A DNA stretch of 37,225 nt from Thermodesulfobacteriota bacterium (GCA_030017685.1 JASEHH010000028.1:1-37225); one strand, 5' to 3'; positions 23,189 to 31,970 are shown, counted from the first letter of the stretch. Translations and numbers: made by a program. Notes: generated by a model from the letters alone, not told the origin.

Positions 23189-24334
23189 ATGAGTGGCTAT
23201 CACAAGCGCGATTTCGAGACTTTTCCTGTTCACACATTAAAAAGGGTGGACCGTCCCACCACTCTCATTTTAGACGACCAGGTCAAAAGAGTGGATGAGC
23301 GGGAGAGCGGGTTTAACAAAGCCGTCCGCGGAGATTACGGTCCGGTGCTTCAGAGGGAAAGACAACGATTCGTGGTTAAACATCCTATTTCCGGCGCCCT
23401 TTCGTGGATGACAGCACATTTGAAAGGTGTCGTGGATGGGTTGGTTGCAGTGCAAAAAGCCCCACTCCCGGAGGATCCTGTTCTCTTATCCCGCCATATT
23501 AAGGAACTGGCTTACTTCCTCAGGGCGGATGCTGTGGGGATCTGCAAACTTCCTCCCTATGCGGTTTACACGAATAGTTTTCCGGATGGTCAGCCGATCG
23601 AATTAAACCACCAATACGCTATCGGCATCCTGATCGATCAGGACTGGAGAACCGCAGAGGCATTCAACGGCCATGACTGGATCAGCAATTCGATGAGCTT
23701 TCTGGCCTACTCCACATCGGCCTTTATCGCCTGTATCATTGCGGACTACATTCGCAGGCTTGGCTTTCCTGCAAGGGCCCACCACGCAAGAAATTATCAG
23801 GTCGTTGTTCCCCCCATCCTCCTCTGGGCAGGATTGGGGGAGATGTGTCGGATTGGTGACTGTGTACTTCACCCTTTCTTAGGACCACGGTTTAAGGCAG
23901 CCGTCGTCACCACGGACTTACCTCTTGCGACGGACAAACCCATTGACTTTGGATTGCAGGATTTTTGCTCCAAATGTAAAAAATGTGCCCTGGAATGCCC
24001 CTCCGGTGCCCTCAGTCTGGGTGATAAGGTGATGTTTAATGGTTACGAACGTTGGCCTTCGGATGTTGAGAAGTGCACTAAGATGCGGGTTGGGAATCCG
24101 AAAGGGTCAGGATGCGGAACCTGCATCAAGGTCTGTCCAGCAAACAAGCCTTACACCCTTTTTCACCGAGCCGTCGGTTGGGCAGTGCGTAACTCTTCTC
24201 TGGCAAGAAGTATTGCTGTCCGGGCAGATGATCTCATAGGATACGGAAAACCAAAACCTGAAAAGAAATGGTGGTTCGACCTGGAAGAGGTGGATGGAGT
24301 GCTACTGATCCCTACCAAAGGAGGTGATCGATGA
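23189..24334 (+). CDS. Reductive dehalogenase (RdhA)-like iron-sulfur protein, cytoplasmic
   Basis: 381 residues. The C-terminal half carries the RdhA signature: a core including AAVVTTDLPLATDKPIDFG, then C260-X2-C263-X2-C266-X3-C270-P and a second cluster with C296, C309, C312 and C316-P. The region before it (ARAHHARNYQVVVPPILLWA, GLGEMCRIG) matches the nitroreductase-like cobalamin-binding core shared by RdhA and QueG. There is no twin-arginine signal and no small RdhB-type anchor gene nearby, so it is probably soluble and cytoplasmic. Family members remove halogens using a corrinoid; other uses of this fold are known (QueG reduces epoxyqueuosine). CAGGAGG precedes ATG 23189. Its TRAP/amidohydrolase setting suggests the substrate is an imported organic acid. 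Confidence 0.82.
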   Translation: MSGYHKRDFETFPVHTLKRVDRPTTLILDDQVKRVDERESGFNKAVRGDYGPVLQRERQRFVVKHPISGALSWMTAHLKGVVDGLVAVQKAPLPEDPVLLSRHIKELAYFLRADAVGICKLPPYAVYTNSFPDGQPIELNHQYAIGILIDQDWRTAEAFNGHDWISNSMSFLAYSTSAFIACIIADYIRRLGFPARAHHARNYQVVVPPILLWAGLGEMCRIGDCVLHPFLGPRFKAAVVTTDLPLATDKPIDFGLQDFCSKCKKCALECPSGALSLGDKVMFNGYERWPSDVEKCTKMRVGNPKGSGCGTCIKVCPANKPYTLFHRAVGWAVRNSSLARSIAVRADDLIGYGKPKPEKKWWFDLEEVDGVLLIPTKGGDR

Positions 24335-24348
24335 TAACACTGATCTTC

Positions 24349-24378
24349 TTGGAATTATTTTAATCAATCAAATACATT
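24349..24378 (+). promoter_or_regulatory. Candidate promoter for module 3
   Basis: TTGGAA (24349-24354) and TACATT (24373-24378) are separated by 18 AT-rich bases, in the only gap (63 bp) between modules 2 and 3. The -10 match is moderate. No terminator hairpin was seen in the gap, so read-through from module 2 is equally possible. Confidence 0.35.
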
Positions 24379-24397
24379 ATACGAGGGAGGGAGGAAG

Positions 24398-25420
24398 ATG
24401 AAAAAAAGAATTTTCCTATTGGCGATGGCTTTATTTTTAGTTTTTATCTTTGCTACAGGGAAGTTTTCTTATGCCCAGGCTGTGAAGCCTATCGAATTGA
24501 AACTATCCCATTTTATGTCACCTATGCATAACCTACACGTGGATGTGCTCGCCCCCTTCGCTAAGGAGGTTGAGGAGCGAACCAAGGGAAGGGTTAAAGT
24601 AACCATCTATCCTGGAGAAGCCTTAGGGAAGGCGAAGGATCACTACGATATGACGATGCACGGGATTACCGATCTCGCTTTATTCATCCACGGATATACC
24701 GCTGGCCGATTTCCGCTTACCTCTGTAATAGAACTTCCTATTAACGTCCCTTCAGCGAAAGTTGGCAGTCGAGTCATCTGGGAACTCTATGATAAATATC
24801 TGGAGCAGGAATATCCTGGCATCAAACTTCTAACACTTTGGACTCATGGACCCGGTCATCTCCATATGACAAAAAAACCTGTCACTAAGTTAGAAGATAT
24901 CAAAGGGTTAAGGATAAGGATCCCTGGTCCCTTACAGACAGCCCTTCTTAGAGAATTAGGGGTCTCCCCGCTCACCATCCCCATTCCTGAAGTCTATGAT
25001 GCCCTTCAACGGGGAATGGCAGAAGGCGCTGTGGTTCCCTTCTCTGTTATTATAGATTTTAAACTTTATGAATTGACGAGGTACCACACCCTTTCGAATC
25101 TTTATGTCATGAGCATGGGTTTTGCGATAAACCCAAAGACCTGGAATGGTCTTTCACCAGACATACAAAAGATCATCGAAGAGCTTTGCGGTTCTCGTAT
25201 GTCAGAGACTGCTGGTGCCTCCTATGATAAATATGATTCATTAGGGATGGAGGCTGCGAAAAAAGTGAAGGCAGAAATTCTCTCGCTTTCATCAGAGGAG
25301 AAGAAAAGATGGGCCGATCAGATCAAACCTCTGAATGGTAAATGGATCGCGGATATGGAAGCAAAGGGACTCCCCGGGAAAAAGATCTTTGATGATGCTC
25401 GTCTGCTTTTGGAAAAATAA
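24398..25420 (+). CDS. DctP-family TRAP transporter solute-binding protein (module 3)
   Basis: 340 residues with a signal peptide (cleavage after SYAQA, near 27). The family features are present: LKLSHFMSPMHNLHVDVLAPFA at the start of the mature protein, the ligand-binding Arg in LEDIKGLRIRIPGP, and ALQRGMAEGAVVP. DctP proteins bind carboxylates, including sugar acids and aromatic acids, through that Arg. GAGGGAGGAAG precedes ATG 24398. Its two permease subunits lie about 3.7 kb downstream, after three enzyme genes, an uncommon arrangement. Confidence 0.93.
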   Translation: MKKRIFLLAMALFLVFIFATGKFSYAQAVKPIELKLSHFMSPMHNLHVDVLAPFAKEVEERTKGRVKVTIYPGEALGKAKDHYDMTMHGITDLALFIHGYTAGRFPLTSVIELPINVPSAKVGSRVIWELYDKYLEQEYPGIKLLTLWTHGPGHLHMTKKPVTKLEDIKGLRIRIPGPLQTALLRELGVSPLTIPIPEVYDALQRGMAEGAVVPFSVIIDFKLYELTRYHTLSNLYVMSMGFAINPKTWNGLSPDIQKIIEELCGSRMSETAGASYDKYDSLGMEAAKKVKAEILSLSSEEKKRWADQIKPLNGKWIADMEAKGLPGKKIFDDARLLLEK

Positions 25421-25449
25421 ACCAGGGTTAGGGATGGCAGGGAATTAGA

Positions 25450-26466
25450 ATGGATCATGCCGATTTGAGTAAAAAAATTGTTACATTTAAGAAAGTCATA
25501 GCCTTGGAAGAGGTTGAGGAAGTCCCTGCCATCCCTTCCGTGAGTGGTTGGGTTGCAAAATTCTCAGGGGTTCCTCTAAAAGAACTTCTTTTTAGTCCGG
25601 AGGCCTTTGTCAAGGCCCAAATCAATGCCCAGAAAGAAATTGGATACGACGCCCTCTTCGCTTACCTTGATGCTCTTTATATCCCAGAGGCATTCGGATG
25701 TCCCCTTGTTTTCCGTTCTTCAGGGGCGGATGTTTCTCCAATGGAAATCAAGAATGAAGCGGATGTAAGGGCACTTCCTAAGGTGGACATCCGAAAAGAT
25801 GGAAGACTTCCCATCCTATTGAGCGTTGCAGAACAACTCGTCCGATTCCCTGAAAGAGAAGTTCCCGTATTGGGCCTTGTGGAGGGTCCTTTTACCACCT
25901 CTTCTCGAATCCTCGGTGCAGAGAAGATGATGAGGGGCCTGATCAAGGATAGTCCAATGGTTGAGGGGATGATAGATAAGGCCGGCTACCTCCTTTCCGA
26001 TTTCGGCCATGCCCTTACAGAGATTGGAATCGATGGATTGATCATCGCAGACCCTGTGAGTTCTTCGACCATGATCTCTCCGAAAATCTACCGTCAATTT
26101 GTCCTTCCCCATCTTCAACGTTTGATTAAAGGCCTGGAGATTCCTGTCATCCTCCATGTCTGCGGAAATACGGAGCCCATTCTCAACTTGATGGCAGAGA
26201 CCGGAGCGAGAATCTTAAGCCTTGATCAGTGTATGGACCTCACCCTGGCAAAGGAAACCGTGGCTGGTCGCTGTGGGATCGGAGGAAATGTCGACCCAAT
26301 GGTCCTCCTTTTTGGGACACCCGAAGATGTGAAACGAGAGACCTTGAGATCTCTTAAACAGGGAGGTAAAAAGGGATTTATTCTCATGGCTGGATGTGCT
26401 GTGTCCCCTGGAACACCGATGAAGAATTTGAAGACGATGATTGAGGTGGCGAGATGCCCATCCTGA
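25450..26466 (+). CDS. Uroporphyrinogen-decarboxylase-family protein, MtaA-like methyltransferase type (module 3)
   Basis: 338 residues. The zinc site of the methylcobalamin:thiol methyltransferase branch is visible: H236-x-C238 in ILHVCGNTEP and C316 in LMAGCAVSPGTP. True HemD/HemE-type decarboxylases lack this H-x-C...C set, so a C1-transfer role (MtaA/MtbA/CmuA branch) is more likely. In that branch the protein moves a methyl group from a corrinoid protein to a thiol or other acceptor. No corrinoid-binding protein gene is adjacent. The ribosome binding site is weak. The end overlaps the molybdopterin gene by 13 bp, implying coupled expression. Confidence 0.85.
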   Translation: MDHADLSKKIVTFKKVIALEEVEEVPAIPSVSGWVAKFSGVPLKELLFSPEAFVKAQINAQKEIGYDALFAYLDALYIPEAFGCPLVFRSSGADVSPMEIKNEADVRALPKVDIRKDGRLPILLSVAEQLVRFPEREVPVLGLVEGPFTTSSRILGAEKMMRGLIKDSPMVEGMIDKAGYLLSDFGHALTEIGIDGLIIADPVSSSTMISPKIYRQFVLPHLQRLIKGLEIPVILHVCGNTEPILNLMAETGARILSLDQCMDLTLAKETVAGRCGIGGNVDPMVLLFGTPEDVKRETLRSLKQGGKKGFILMAGCAVSPGTPMKNLKTMIEVARCPS

Positions 26467-28529
26467 AGACCTTTTGTTCAATCTGTAACCCCCATAGTCA
26501 TTGTGGCATCAATGCCCGTGTGGAAAATGGACGACTGATTGAAGTGGAAGGGATGTTAGAACATCCTGCCAATGAAGGAACCCTGTGCGCTAAAGGGGCG
26601 GCAAGCGTCCAGTATGTTTATGCAAAAAATCGGTTGAAATACCCAATGATTCAGAGGGGAGAAAGGGGAAGCAAGAATTGGGAGCGGATCTCTTGGGAAG
26701 AGGCCCTCTCTGTGATCGCCTCCAGACTGATTGAGATTCGAGATCAATATGGTCCGGAGTCAGTCATTTTTTATGCAGGTTATCCAAAATGGTTTCGGCC
26801 CTTTCTTCAGCGTCTTGCCCACGGCTTTGGTTCACCCAATTATGCTACGGAATCGAGTGTCTGTTCCTCCTCACCGACCGTTGCAGGGAAACTGACTTTT
26901 GGTTATTTCGGCCGTCCCGACCTCACCAGAACGCGGTGTCTTCTCAACTGGTCTTCAAATCCCTTCTATACGAATTCCACTTTGACCCGATCACTTCTTG
27001 ATCTAAGGGAGAAGGGGGTTAAGTTCATCGCGGTGGACCCCAGGGTTTCTGCGTTTGCAGAAAAGGCTGACCTCCATCTTCAACTAAGGCCTGGAACGGA
27101 TGGGGCATTAGCGCTGGGGATGATTCGCGTCTTGATCGAAGAAAAACTCTATGACCGAGACTTCGTAGAGAAGTGGACCGTGGGTTTTGACGAATTGTGT
27201 CAATATTTAGAGGAACACCCATTGGAATGGGCGGAAAGAATCACAGGGGTCCCGAAGGAGAAAATTCGAGAGGCGGCGAGGCTCTATGGCATGACAAAGC
27301 CCGCAGCCTTGATGACCAGCGCTTCTTCCACTACCCACCACCTCAACGGTTTTCAAAACCACAGGGCCATTCTTCTCTTGCCAGGGTTAACCGGCAACTT
27401 CGATATTCCTGGTGGTAACTGGGTGGAACCGATCACCTATCTCTATACGAATAGTGGTGCACCTACGAATGAAGAGGAGATACGTCTTGTTAAGAAATTG
27501 AAAGAGTTTCCTCCCCGGATTGGTGAGGATCGTTTCCCGATCTGGTGTCGTTACTACACTCCTGAGGCTCATTCCATGGCCATTCCTTTTCAAATCAAAT
27601 CTGGGAAACCTTATCCACTGAAGGCCTTCATCGGTTTTGGCCTCAATTACCGTATGTGGCCAGGATCAGATTTTTTTAAAGAATCCCTTTTGAGCCTCGA
27701 CTTTCTGGTGAACACCGATCTTTTCTTTACCGACACCTGTCAATGGATGGACTTAGTTCTGCCTGCAGCAACATCTTTTGAACGAACAGAACTGAAGCAT
27801 TGGAATTCCAAATATCTGATGTTGACGTCACCTGTGATCGACCCTGTTGAAGAATCTCGTTCGGATGTTGAGATCATTTTCGACATGGCCAGACATTTAG
27901 GCCTGGGAAACCTCTTCTGGAATGGAGACTTTGATGCTGCCATCGATGAACTGATGGCACCCTCTAATTATACCGCCGAAGAACTTCGAAAGCGTCCAAT
28001 GGGAACTTATGTCCGTCATCCTTTGAAGCCAGGATACAAAAAGTATGAAAAGTCAGGTTTTCCTACCCCTTCTGGCAAGATGGAGATCACTTCAACCATT
28101 TTGAAGGAAGCAGGATTTGATGCCCTCCCTGTCTATAGGGAACCACGGCATCCTTCTCTCTCCAAAGATCCTTCCAATTATCCTCTGATACTCAATACAG
28201 GCTCTCGACTTCCAATGTTTATACATTCGGAAATGCACAATGTCCCTTGGTGTGAGGAATTGAGAAAGGATCCCCTTTTGGACATGAATCCTTCTGATGC
28301 CTCAGAGCGTGACATCGGGCCTGATGACTGGGTTTGGCTGGAAACTCCCAGAGGAAAGATTCGCGTCAGAGCCAACCTCACCCAGACGGTCCTTCCAGGG
28401 GTTGTCCATATGGCGCATGGTCTTCAGGAACCAGATGTAAATCTTCTGATCGAACCGGATTATCTCGATCCCATCTCCGGATTCCCAGGGTTTAAATCAT
28501 TAAGGTGCCAAGTGACAAAGGCAGATTAA
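26454..28529 (+). CDS. Molybdopterin (bis-MGD) oxidoreductase, DMSO-reductase family (module 3)
   Basis: 691 residues. The N-terminal [4Fe-4S] site is C8-X2-C11-X5-C17-X27-C45, followed by the MGD-binding domains. C137 in YATESSVCSSSP is placed like the Mo/W-ligating Cys of the polysulfide-reductase group. LNTGSRLPMFIHSEMHNVPW and the final barrel domain (DWVWLETPRGKIRVRAN) are typical of the family. There is no twin-arginine signal, so the enzyme should be cytoplasmic, unlike respiratory PsrA or DmsA. A four-cluster ferredoxin subunit follows 4 bp later; no membrane anchor gene follows. The reaction could be reduction, hydroxyl transfer (transhydroxylase-like) or hydration. It starts inside the UroD-like gene. 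Confidence 0.88.
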   Translation: MPILKTFCSICNPHSHCGINARVENGRLIEVEGMLEHPANEGTLCAKGAASVQYVYAKNRLKYPMIQRGERGSKNWERISWEEALSVIASRLIEIRDQYGPESVIFYAGYPKWFRPFLQRLAHGFGSPNYATESSVCSSSPTVAGKLTFGYFGRPDLTRTRCLLNWSSNPFYTNSTLTRSLLDLREKGVKFIAVDPRVSAFAEKADLHLQLRPGTDGALALGMIRVLIEEKLYDRDFVEKWTVGFDELCQYLEEHPLEWAERITGVPKEKIREAARLYGMTKPAALMTSASSTTHHLNGFQNHRAILLLPGLTGNFDIPGGNWVEPITYLYTNSGAPTNEEEIRLVKKLKEFPPRIGEDRFPIWCRYYTPEAHSMAIPFQIKSGKPYPLKAFIGFGLNYRMWPGSDFFKESLLSLDFLVNTDLFFTDTCQWMDLVLPAATSFERTELKHWNSKYLMLTSPVIDPVEESRSDVEIIFDMARHLGLGNLFWNGDFDAAIDELMAPSNYTAEELRKRPMGTYVRHPLKPGYKKYEKSGFPTPSGKMEITSTILKEAGFDALPVYREPRHPSLSKDPSNYPLILNTGSRLPMFIHSEMHNVPWCEELRKDPLLDMNPSDASERDIGPDDWVWLETPRGKIRVRANLTQTVLPGVVHMAHGLQEPDVNLLIEPDYLDPISGFPGFKSLRCQVTKAD

Positions 28530-28533
28530 ATAA

Positions 28534-29061
28534 ATGGAAAAATCGATGCAAAAGGGATTTTATCTTGATCTCACTCGTTGCACTTCTTGCTATGCCTGTG
28601 TGGTAGCCTGTAAGGCCCATCATGCCATTCAAGAAGAGACGGTCTATTGGCGAAGGGTATTGACTCTGGAGGGAGGGGCATATCCCAATGTCCGTGTGGC
28701 AAATCTTTCACTCTCATGCTTACATTGTGCCATTCCTGCTTGTAGAGTGGTCTGTCCCACCAAAGCGATTTATAAACGAAGGGAAGATGGTTTGGTTTTA
28801 GTGGATCCGAATTTTTGTATCGGGTGCAAAATGTGTTTAATGGTTTGTCCGTTTGGTGTCCCACAGTTTGGCAGGAATGGAAAGATGCAGAAATGCAATT
28901 TCTGCTTGGACCGATTGGAGAATGGACTGAATCCAGCCTGCATAAGTATCTGCCCTGCCAGAGCACTCCATGCAGGGTCAATAGATGAACTTTCATTGCT
29001 GGCTGCTCGAAAATCGGCCCGCCAACTCATCCGAAGCACAGATCCATCTTTTTTCATTTAA
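28534..29061 (+). CDS. Four-cluster 4Fe-4S electron-transfer subunit (DmsB/PsrB type, module 3)
   Basis: 175 residues with Cys motifs for four [4Fe-4S] clusters: CTSCYACVVAC (from C16), CLHCAIPACRVVCP, CIGCKMCLMVCP and CNFCLDRLENGLNPACISICP. This is the standard beta subunit that wires molybdopterin catalytic subunits to an electron carrier. It begins 4 bp after the catalytic gene. Two Met starts are possible (28534 and 28546); the first lacks a good Shine-Dalgarno site, as does the second, so coupling to the upstream gene is likely. With no NrfD/DmsC-like anchor present, the partner is probably a soluble carrier. Confidence 0.92.
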   Translation: MEKSMQKGFYLDLTRCTSCYACVVACKAHHAIQEETVYWRRVLTLEGGAYPNVRVANLSLSCLHCAIPACRVVCPTKAIYKRREDGLVLVDPNFCIGCKMCLMVCPFGVPQFGRNGKMQKCNFCLDRLENGLNPACISICPARALHAGSIDELSLLAARKSARQLIRSTDPSFFI

Positions 29062-29127
29062 CTTCCTTCAGACACAAAAAGGGGATTTCTTGGGAAGCTT
29101 AAATTCAAAACAGAAAAGGATCGATCA

Positions 29128-29586
29128 ATGGAGAGAATATTTTCTATCATCAAAAGTTTAAGTCGGTTGATGTATTGGATTGCTGGTATCGCCCTTACCT
29201 CCATTGTGTTTCTGACAGTCGCGGATGTTATCCTGAGAAGGTTCAAGATGCCGATCGATTGGACTTACGAGGTTGTCGTCCTACTCGGTGCAATTGCTAT
29301 CGGGTTTTCCATTCCTCAAACCACATTAGACAAAGGACACGTCCTGATGGAATTCCTTACTGAAAGACTTCCCCCAGGATGGCAAAGGATGTTCAGCGCC
29401 CTTACTCGATTTCTTGGAATGGCGATATTTGCCGTCTTCGGCTGGAGAATCTTCTCCTATGGGAATAACCTCTTGAGATCTGGAGAAGTCTCTCCGGTTC
29501 TTCAGATGCCGACCTATCCTGTCGCCTATGGCATCGGAGTTTGCTGTTTTGTTGTGGGTCTGGTCCTTTTCTATGACCTGTTGTAA
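29128..29586 (+). CDS. TRAP transporter small permease, DctQ (module 3)
   Basis: 152 residues with four hydrophobic helices. The DctQ signature is in TVADVILRRFKMPIDWTYE, followed by a second conserved stretch, LDKGHVLMEFLTERLPP. It forms the four-helix small subunit that pairs with DctM in the inner membrane. AAAAGG lies about 9 bases before ATG 29128. DctM begins 20 bp after its stop. Confidence 0.9.
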   Translation: MERIFSIIKSLSRLMYWIAGIALTSIVFLTVADVILRRFKMPIDWTYEVVVLLGAIAIGFSIPQTTLDKGHVLMEFLTERLPPGWQRMFSALTRFLGMAIFAVFGWRIFSYGNNLLRSGEVSPVLQMPTYPVAYGIGVCCFVVGLVLFYDLL

Positions 29587-29606
29587 AAAATAAAGGGGGT
29601 GAAAGC

Positions 29607-30908
29607 TTGAGTATAACCACCATTGGCCTTTTGATCATTTTATTGTTATTTGTATTTTTTCTTATGGGCTTGGAAATCGGTTTTTCAATGGCTCTGGCAG
29701 GCTTTATCGGATATGCTGCGATTGTCAATATTGAAGCGGCGCTGAATCTTGTAGCCATGGATATCTTCACCGTCTTCTCATCATACGGTTTCCTTGTCAT
29801 ACCTTTATTTGTACTCATGGGCCAAATCGGAGCAAGCGCTGGAATCTCAAAAAGCCTTTATTATTCCGCTTATAAATTTATCGGCCATGTTCCTGGCGGA
29901 CTTGCCTTAGGGACAGTAGCAGCTGCTACTGCCTTCAAAGCCATCTGCGGATCATCCCCTGCCACAGCGGCCACCTTTGCCACAATCGCTGTGCCCGAAA
30001 TGGATAGATATGGTTATGATAAAAGGGTTTCATGTGGAACGGTTGCAACCGTGGGGACTTTGGGAGTTATCATTCCTCCGAGTGTCACTCTGATTATATA
30101 TGGAATTCTGACACAGACATCTATTGGCAAATTGTTCTTAGCAGGAATCATTCCAGGTCTTATGATCGCATTTTCTTTTATAGTCACCCTGTATGGTTGG
30201 TGTAAAATAAACCCAAAAATGGGGCCAAGGGGTGAGAAATCCACATGGAGAGAGAGGTTTGCATCTCTCCCCCCTGTGTCGGGTGTTATTGTCGTCTTTT
30301 TTTTAGTTGTAGGTGGTCTGATGAAGGGATTTTTCATGCCGACAGAGGCTGGAAGCGTAGGGGCCTTTGCGGTACTCGTTCTCGCGGTCGCTAAGAGGGA
30401 TATCAATTTGAAAGGCTTTATCAAATCGGTTATGGATTCTCTGCGTATCGCCTGCATGATTTTAATGCTCCTTGCAGGAGCAACAATCCTCGGCCATTTT
30501 TTTGCAGTCACAAAGATGCCCTACATCCTTGCAGAGTGGCTGGGTGCTCTTCCGGTTCACCGAAATATCATTATCATCATCATTATCTTTGCCATTCTCA
30601 TTGGGGGTTCCTTCATTGAAGATCTGGCATTCGCCATTCTTGCCATCCCGGTCTTCCTGCCACTCGTCTTGAAGTTGGGTTTTGATCCGGTTTGGTTTGG
30701 CGTGATCGTCTGTGCCACCTGCATGATCGGGATTATCCTCCCTCCCATGGCCATCAATGTTTTTGTGGTATCAGGCATCACGAAAGTACCCATCGGGACG
30801 ATTTACAAAGGGATCTATCCATTTATTGTGGGCATGGCTATATGTCTGTTGATTCTTGTGCTCTTCCCTCAGATTTCGCTTTGGCTTCCGAATATGTTAA
30901 TGAAATGA
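29607..30908 (+). CDS. TRAP transporter large permease, DctM (module 3)
   Basis: 433 residues, about twelve helices. Motifs include IPLFVLMGQIGASAGIS, the conserved AICGSSPATAATFATIAVPEM and LGVIIPPSVTLIIYGILTQ in the first half, and MPTEAGSVGAFAVLVL. The second half has CMIGIILPPMAINVFVVSG. It is the transport subunit for the DctP protein encoded at 24398. The start is TTG 29607 with AAGGGGGTG upstream; no nearby ATG keeps the N-terminal helix intact. Confidence 0.93.
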   Translation: MSITTIGLLIILLLFVFFLMGLEIGFSMALAGFIGYAAIVNIEAALNLVAMDIFTVFSSYGFLVIPLFVLMGQIGASAGISKSLYYSAYKFIGHVPGGLALGTVAAATAFKAICGSSPATAATFATIAVPEMDRYGYDKRVSCGTVATVGTLGVIIPPSVTLIIYGILTQTSIGKLFLAGIIPGLMIAFSFIVTLYGWCKINPKMGPRGEKSTWRERFASLPPVSGVIVVFFLVVGGLMKGFFMPTEAGSVGAFAVLVLAVAKRDINLKGFIKSVMDSLRIACMILMLLAGATILGHFFAVTKMPYILAEWLGALPVHRNIIIIIIIFAILIGGSFIEDLAFAILAIPVFLPLVLKLGFDPVWFGVIVCATCMIGIILPPMAINVFVVSGITKVPIGTIYKGIYPFIVGMAICLLILVLFPQISLWLPNMLMK

Positions 30909-30918
30909 CCAGAAACCT

Positions 30919-31863
30919 ATGGAATCCAGAGAGAACCATCAGCTTCTCATCTACCATACCGATGCCAAACTCTATGAAGCTATTCTTTTGAAAAGATTGC
31001 CTCATCTCGAAATCCATTCTGCTGAGCGACCCGAAGAGGCATCCGGTTTTATCGAGGAAGCCGAGATCATCCTCTCATGGAAAATCCCCGATGAATTGCT
31101 GAAGCGAGCCAGACACCTCCAGTGGTTTTCCTCAACCGCCGCAGGAAACGAACACCTCGTCAAGAACCCCCATCTCCCCGAATCGGTCGTTTTTACCAGG
31201 GCAACGGTTTACGGAGAGATGATGGCAGAGTATGTCTTTGCCTACCTCCTCTATTTTGCCAGAGACCTGTCAAAATATTTTTTGGATCAGCGGCAGAAGA
31301 TTTGGGAACAGAGACGACCGGAGCGCCTGAGGGGGAAGGTGTTGGGCATCCTGGGGCTTGGCTCGGTTGGCAAAGAGATTGCCAGACGGGGGAAACAGTT
31401 CGGGATGGATGTCCTCGGCCTGAAGCGGACTCCTGAAGCTGTGGAAGACGTGGATCAGGTTTTTGGTCACGAAGATATCAGGAGGATGATTCCCCAGGTG
31501 GATTACCTCATCAATACCCTTCCACTCACCGAAGAGACCTATCATCTCTTAAGAGAAGAGGAACTCTCTCGGTTAAAAGAGGAGGCTATCTTCTTCAATA
31601 TCGGCAGAGGAAAGACCGTTGACGAAAAAGCCCTAGTTCAGGTTCTAAAGGGTAAAAATATTCGAGCAGTCCTCGATGTCTTTGAGGAGGAGCCCCTCTC
31701 CCCTGAAAGCGAACTCTGGAATCTAGAGAATGTAATCATCACCCCCCATGTCTCAGGCATCAATATTCCAGAGGAGATCTGTGAAGAATTCGTTAGGAAT
31801 TATGAGCGATGGGTCAAAGGCCAACCCCTGACCGGCCTGGTGGACAGAAGCAAGGGATATTGA
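30919..31863 (+). CDS. D-2-hydroxyacid dehydrogenase, NAD(P)-dependent
   Basis: 314 residues. The Rossmann motif is GILGLGSVGKEIARR. The catalytic triad of the family is visible: Arg in FFNIGRGKTVDE, Glu in FEEEPLSPES and His in TPHVSG. These enzymes reduce 2-oxoacids to D-2-hydroxyacids or the reverse. It begins 10 bp after dctM and ends the long + strand run, so it is probably the last gene of module 3. No ribosome binding site is clear. Confidence 0.9.
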   Translation: MESRENHQLLIYHTDAKLYEAILLKRLPHLEIHSAERPEEASGFIEEAEIILSWKIPDELLKRARHLQWFSSTAAGNEHLVKNPHLPESVVFTRATVYGEMMAEYVFAYLLYFARDLSKYFLDQRQKIWEQRRPERLRGKVLGILGLGSVGKEIARRGKQFGMDVLGLKRTPEAVEDVDQVFGHEDIRRMIPQVDYLINTLPLTEETYHLLREEELSRLKEEAIFFNIGRGKTVDEKALVQVLKGKNIRAVLDVFEEEPLSPESELWNLENVIITPHVSGINIPEEICEEFVRNYERWVKGQPLTGLVDRSKGY

Positions 31864-31936
31864 TCATAGGTAACCCCAATTTCGCCAAATTCCAAAAAAC
31901 GAAGGAGTGCCTGGAATTTGTAATTTATTGAAGGGT

Positions 31937-31957
31937 ATGCTATTATTTTGATAGCAT
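31937..31957 (+). promoter_or_regulatory. Palindromic operator of the VapBC pair
   Basis: ATGCTAT (31937-31943) and ATAGCAT (31951-31957) form a perfect 7-bp inverted repeat with a 7-base spacer, ending 13 bp before the antitoxin start. A poor -35-like TTGAAG lies at about 31929. Antitoxins with a ribbon-helix-helix domain bind such repeats and autoregulate. Confidence 0.6.
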
Positions 31958-31970
31958 GGAGGGTAAGAGC

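Noticed and set aside
25450-26466. Haem-biosynthetic uroporphyrinogen decarboxylase (HemE)
   Set aside because: The H-x-C and downstream Cys zinc-site residues and the catabolic context fit the methyltransferase branch instead.
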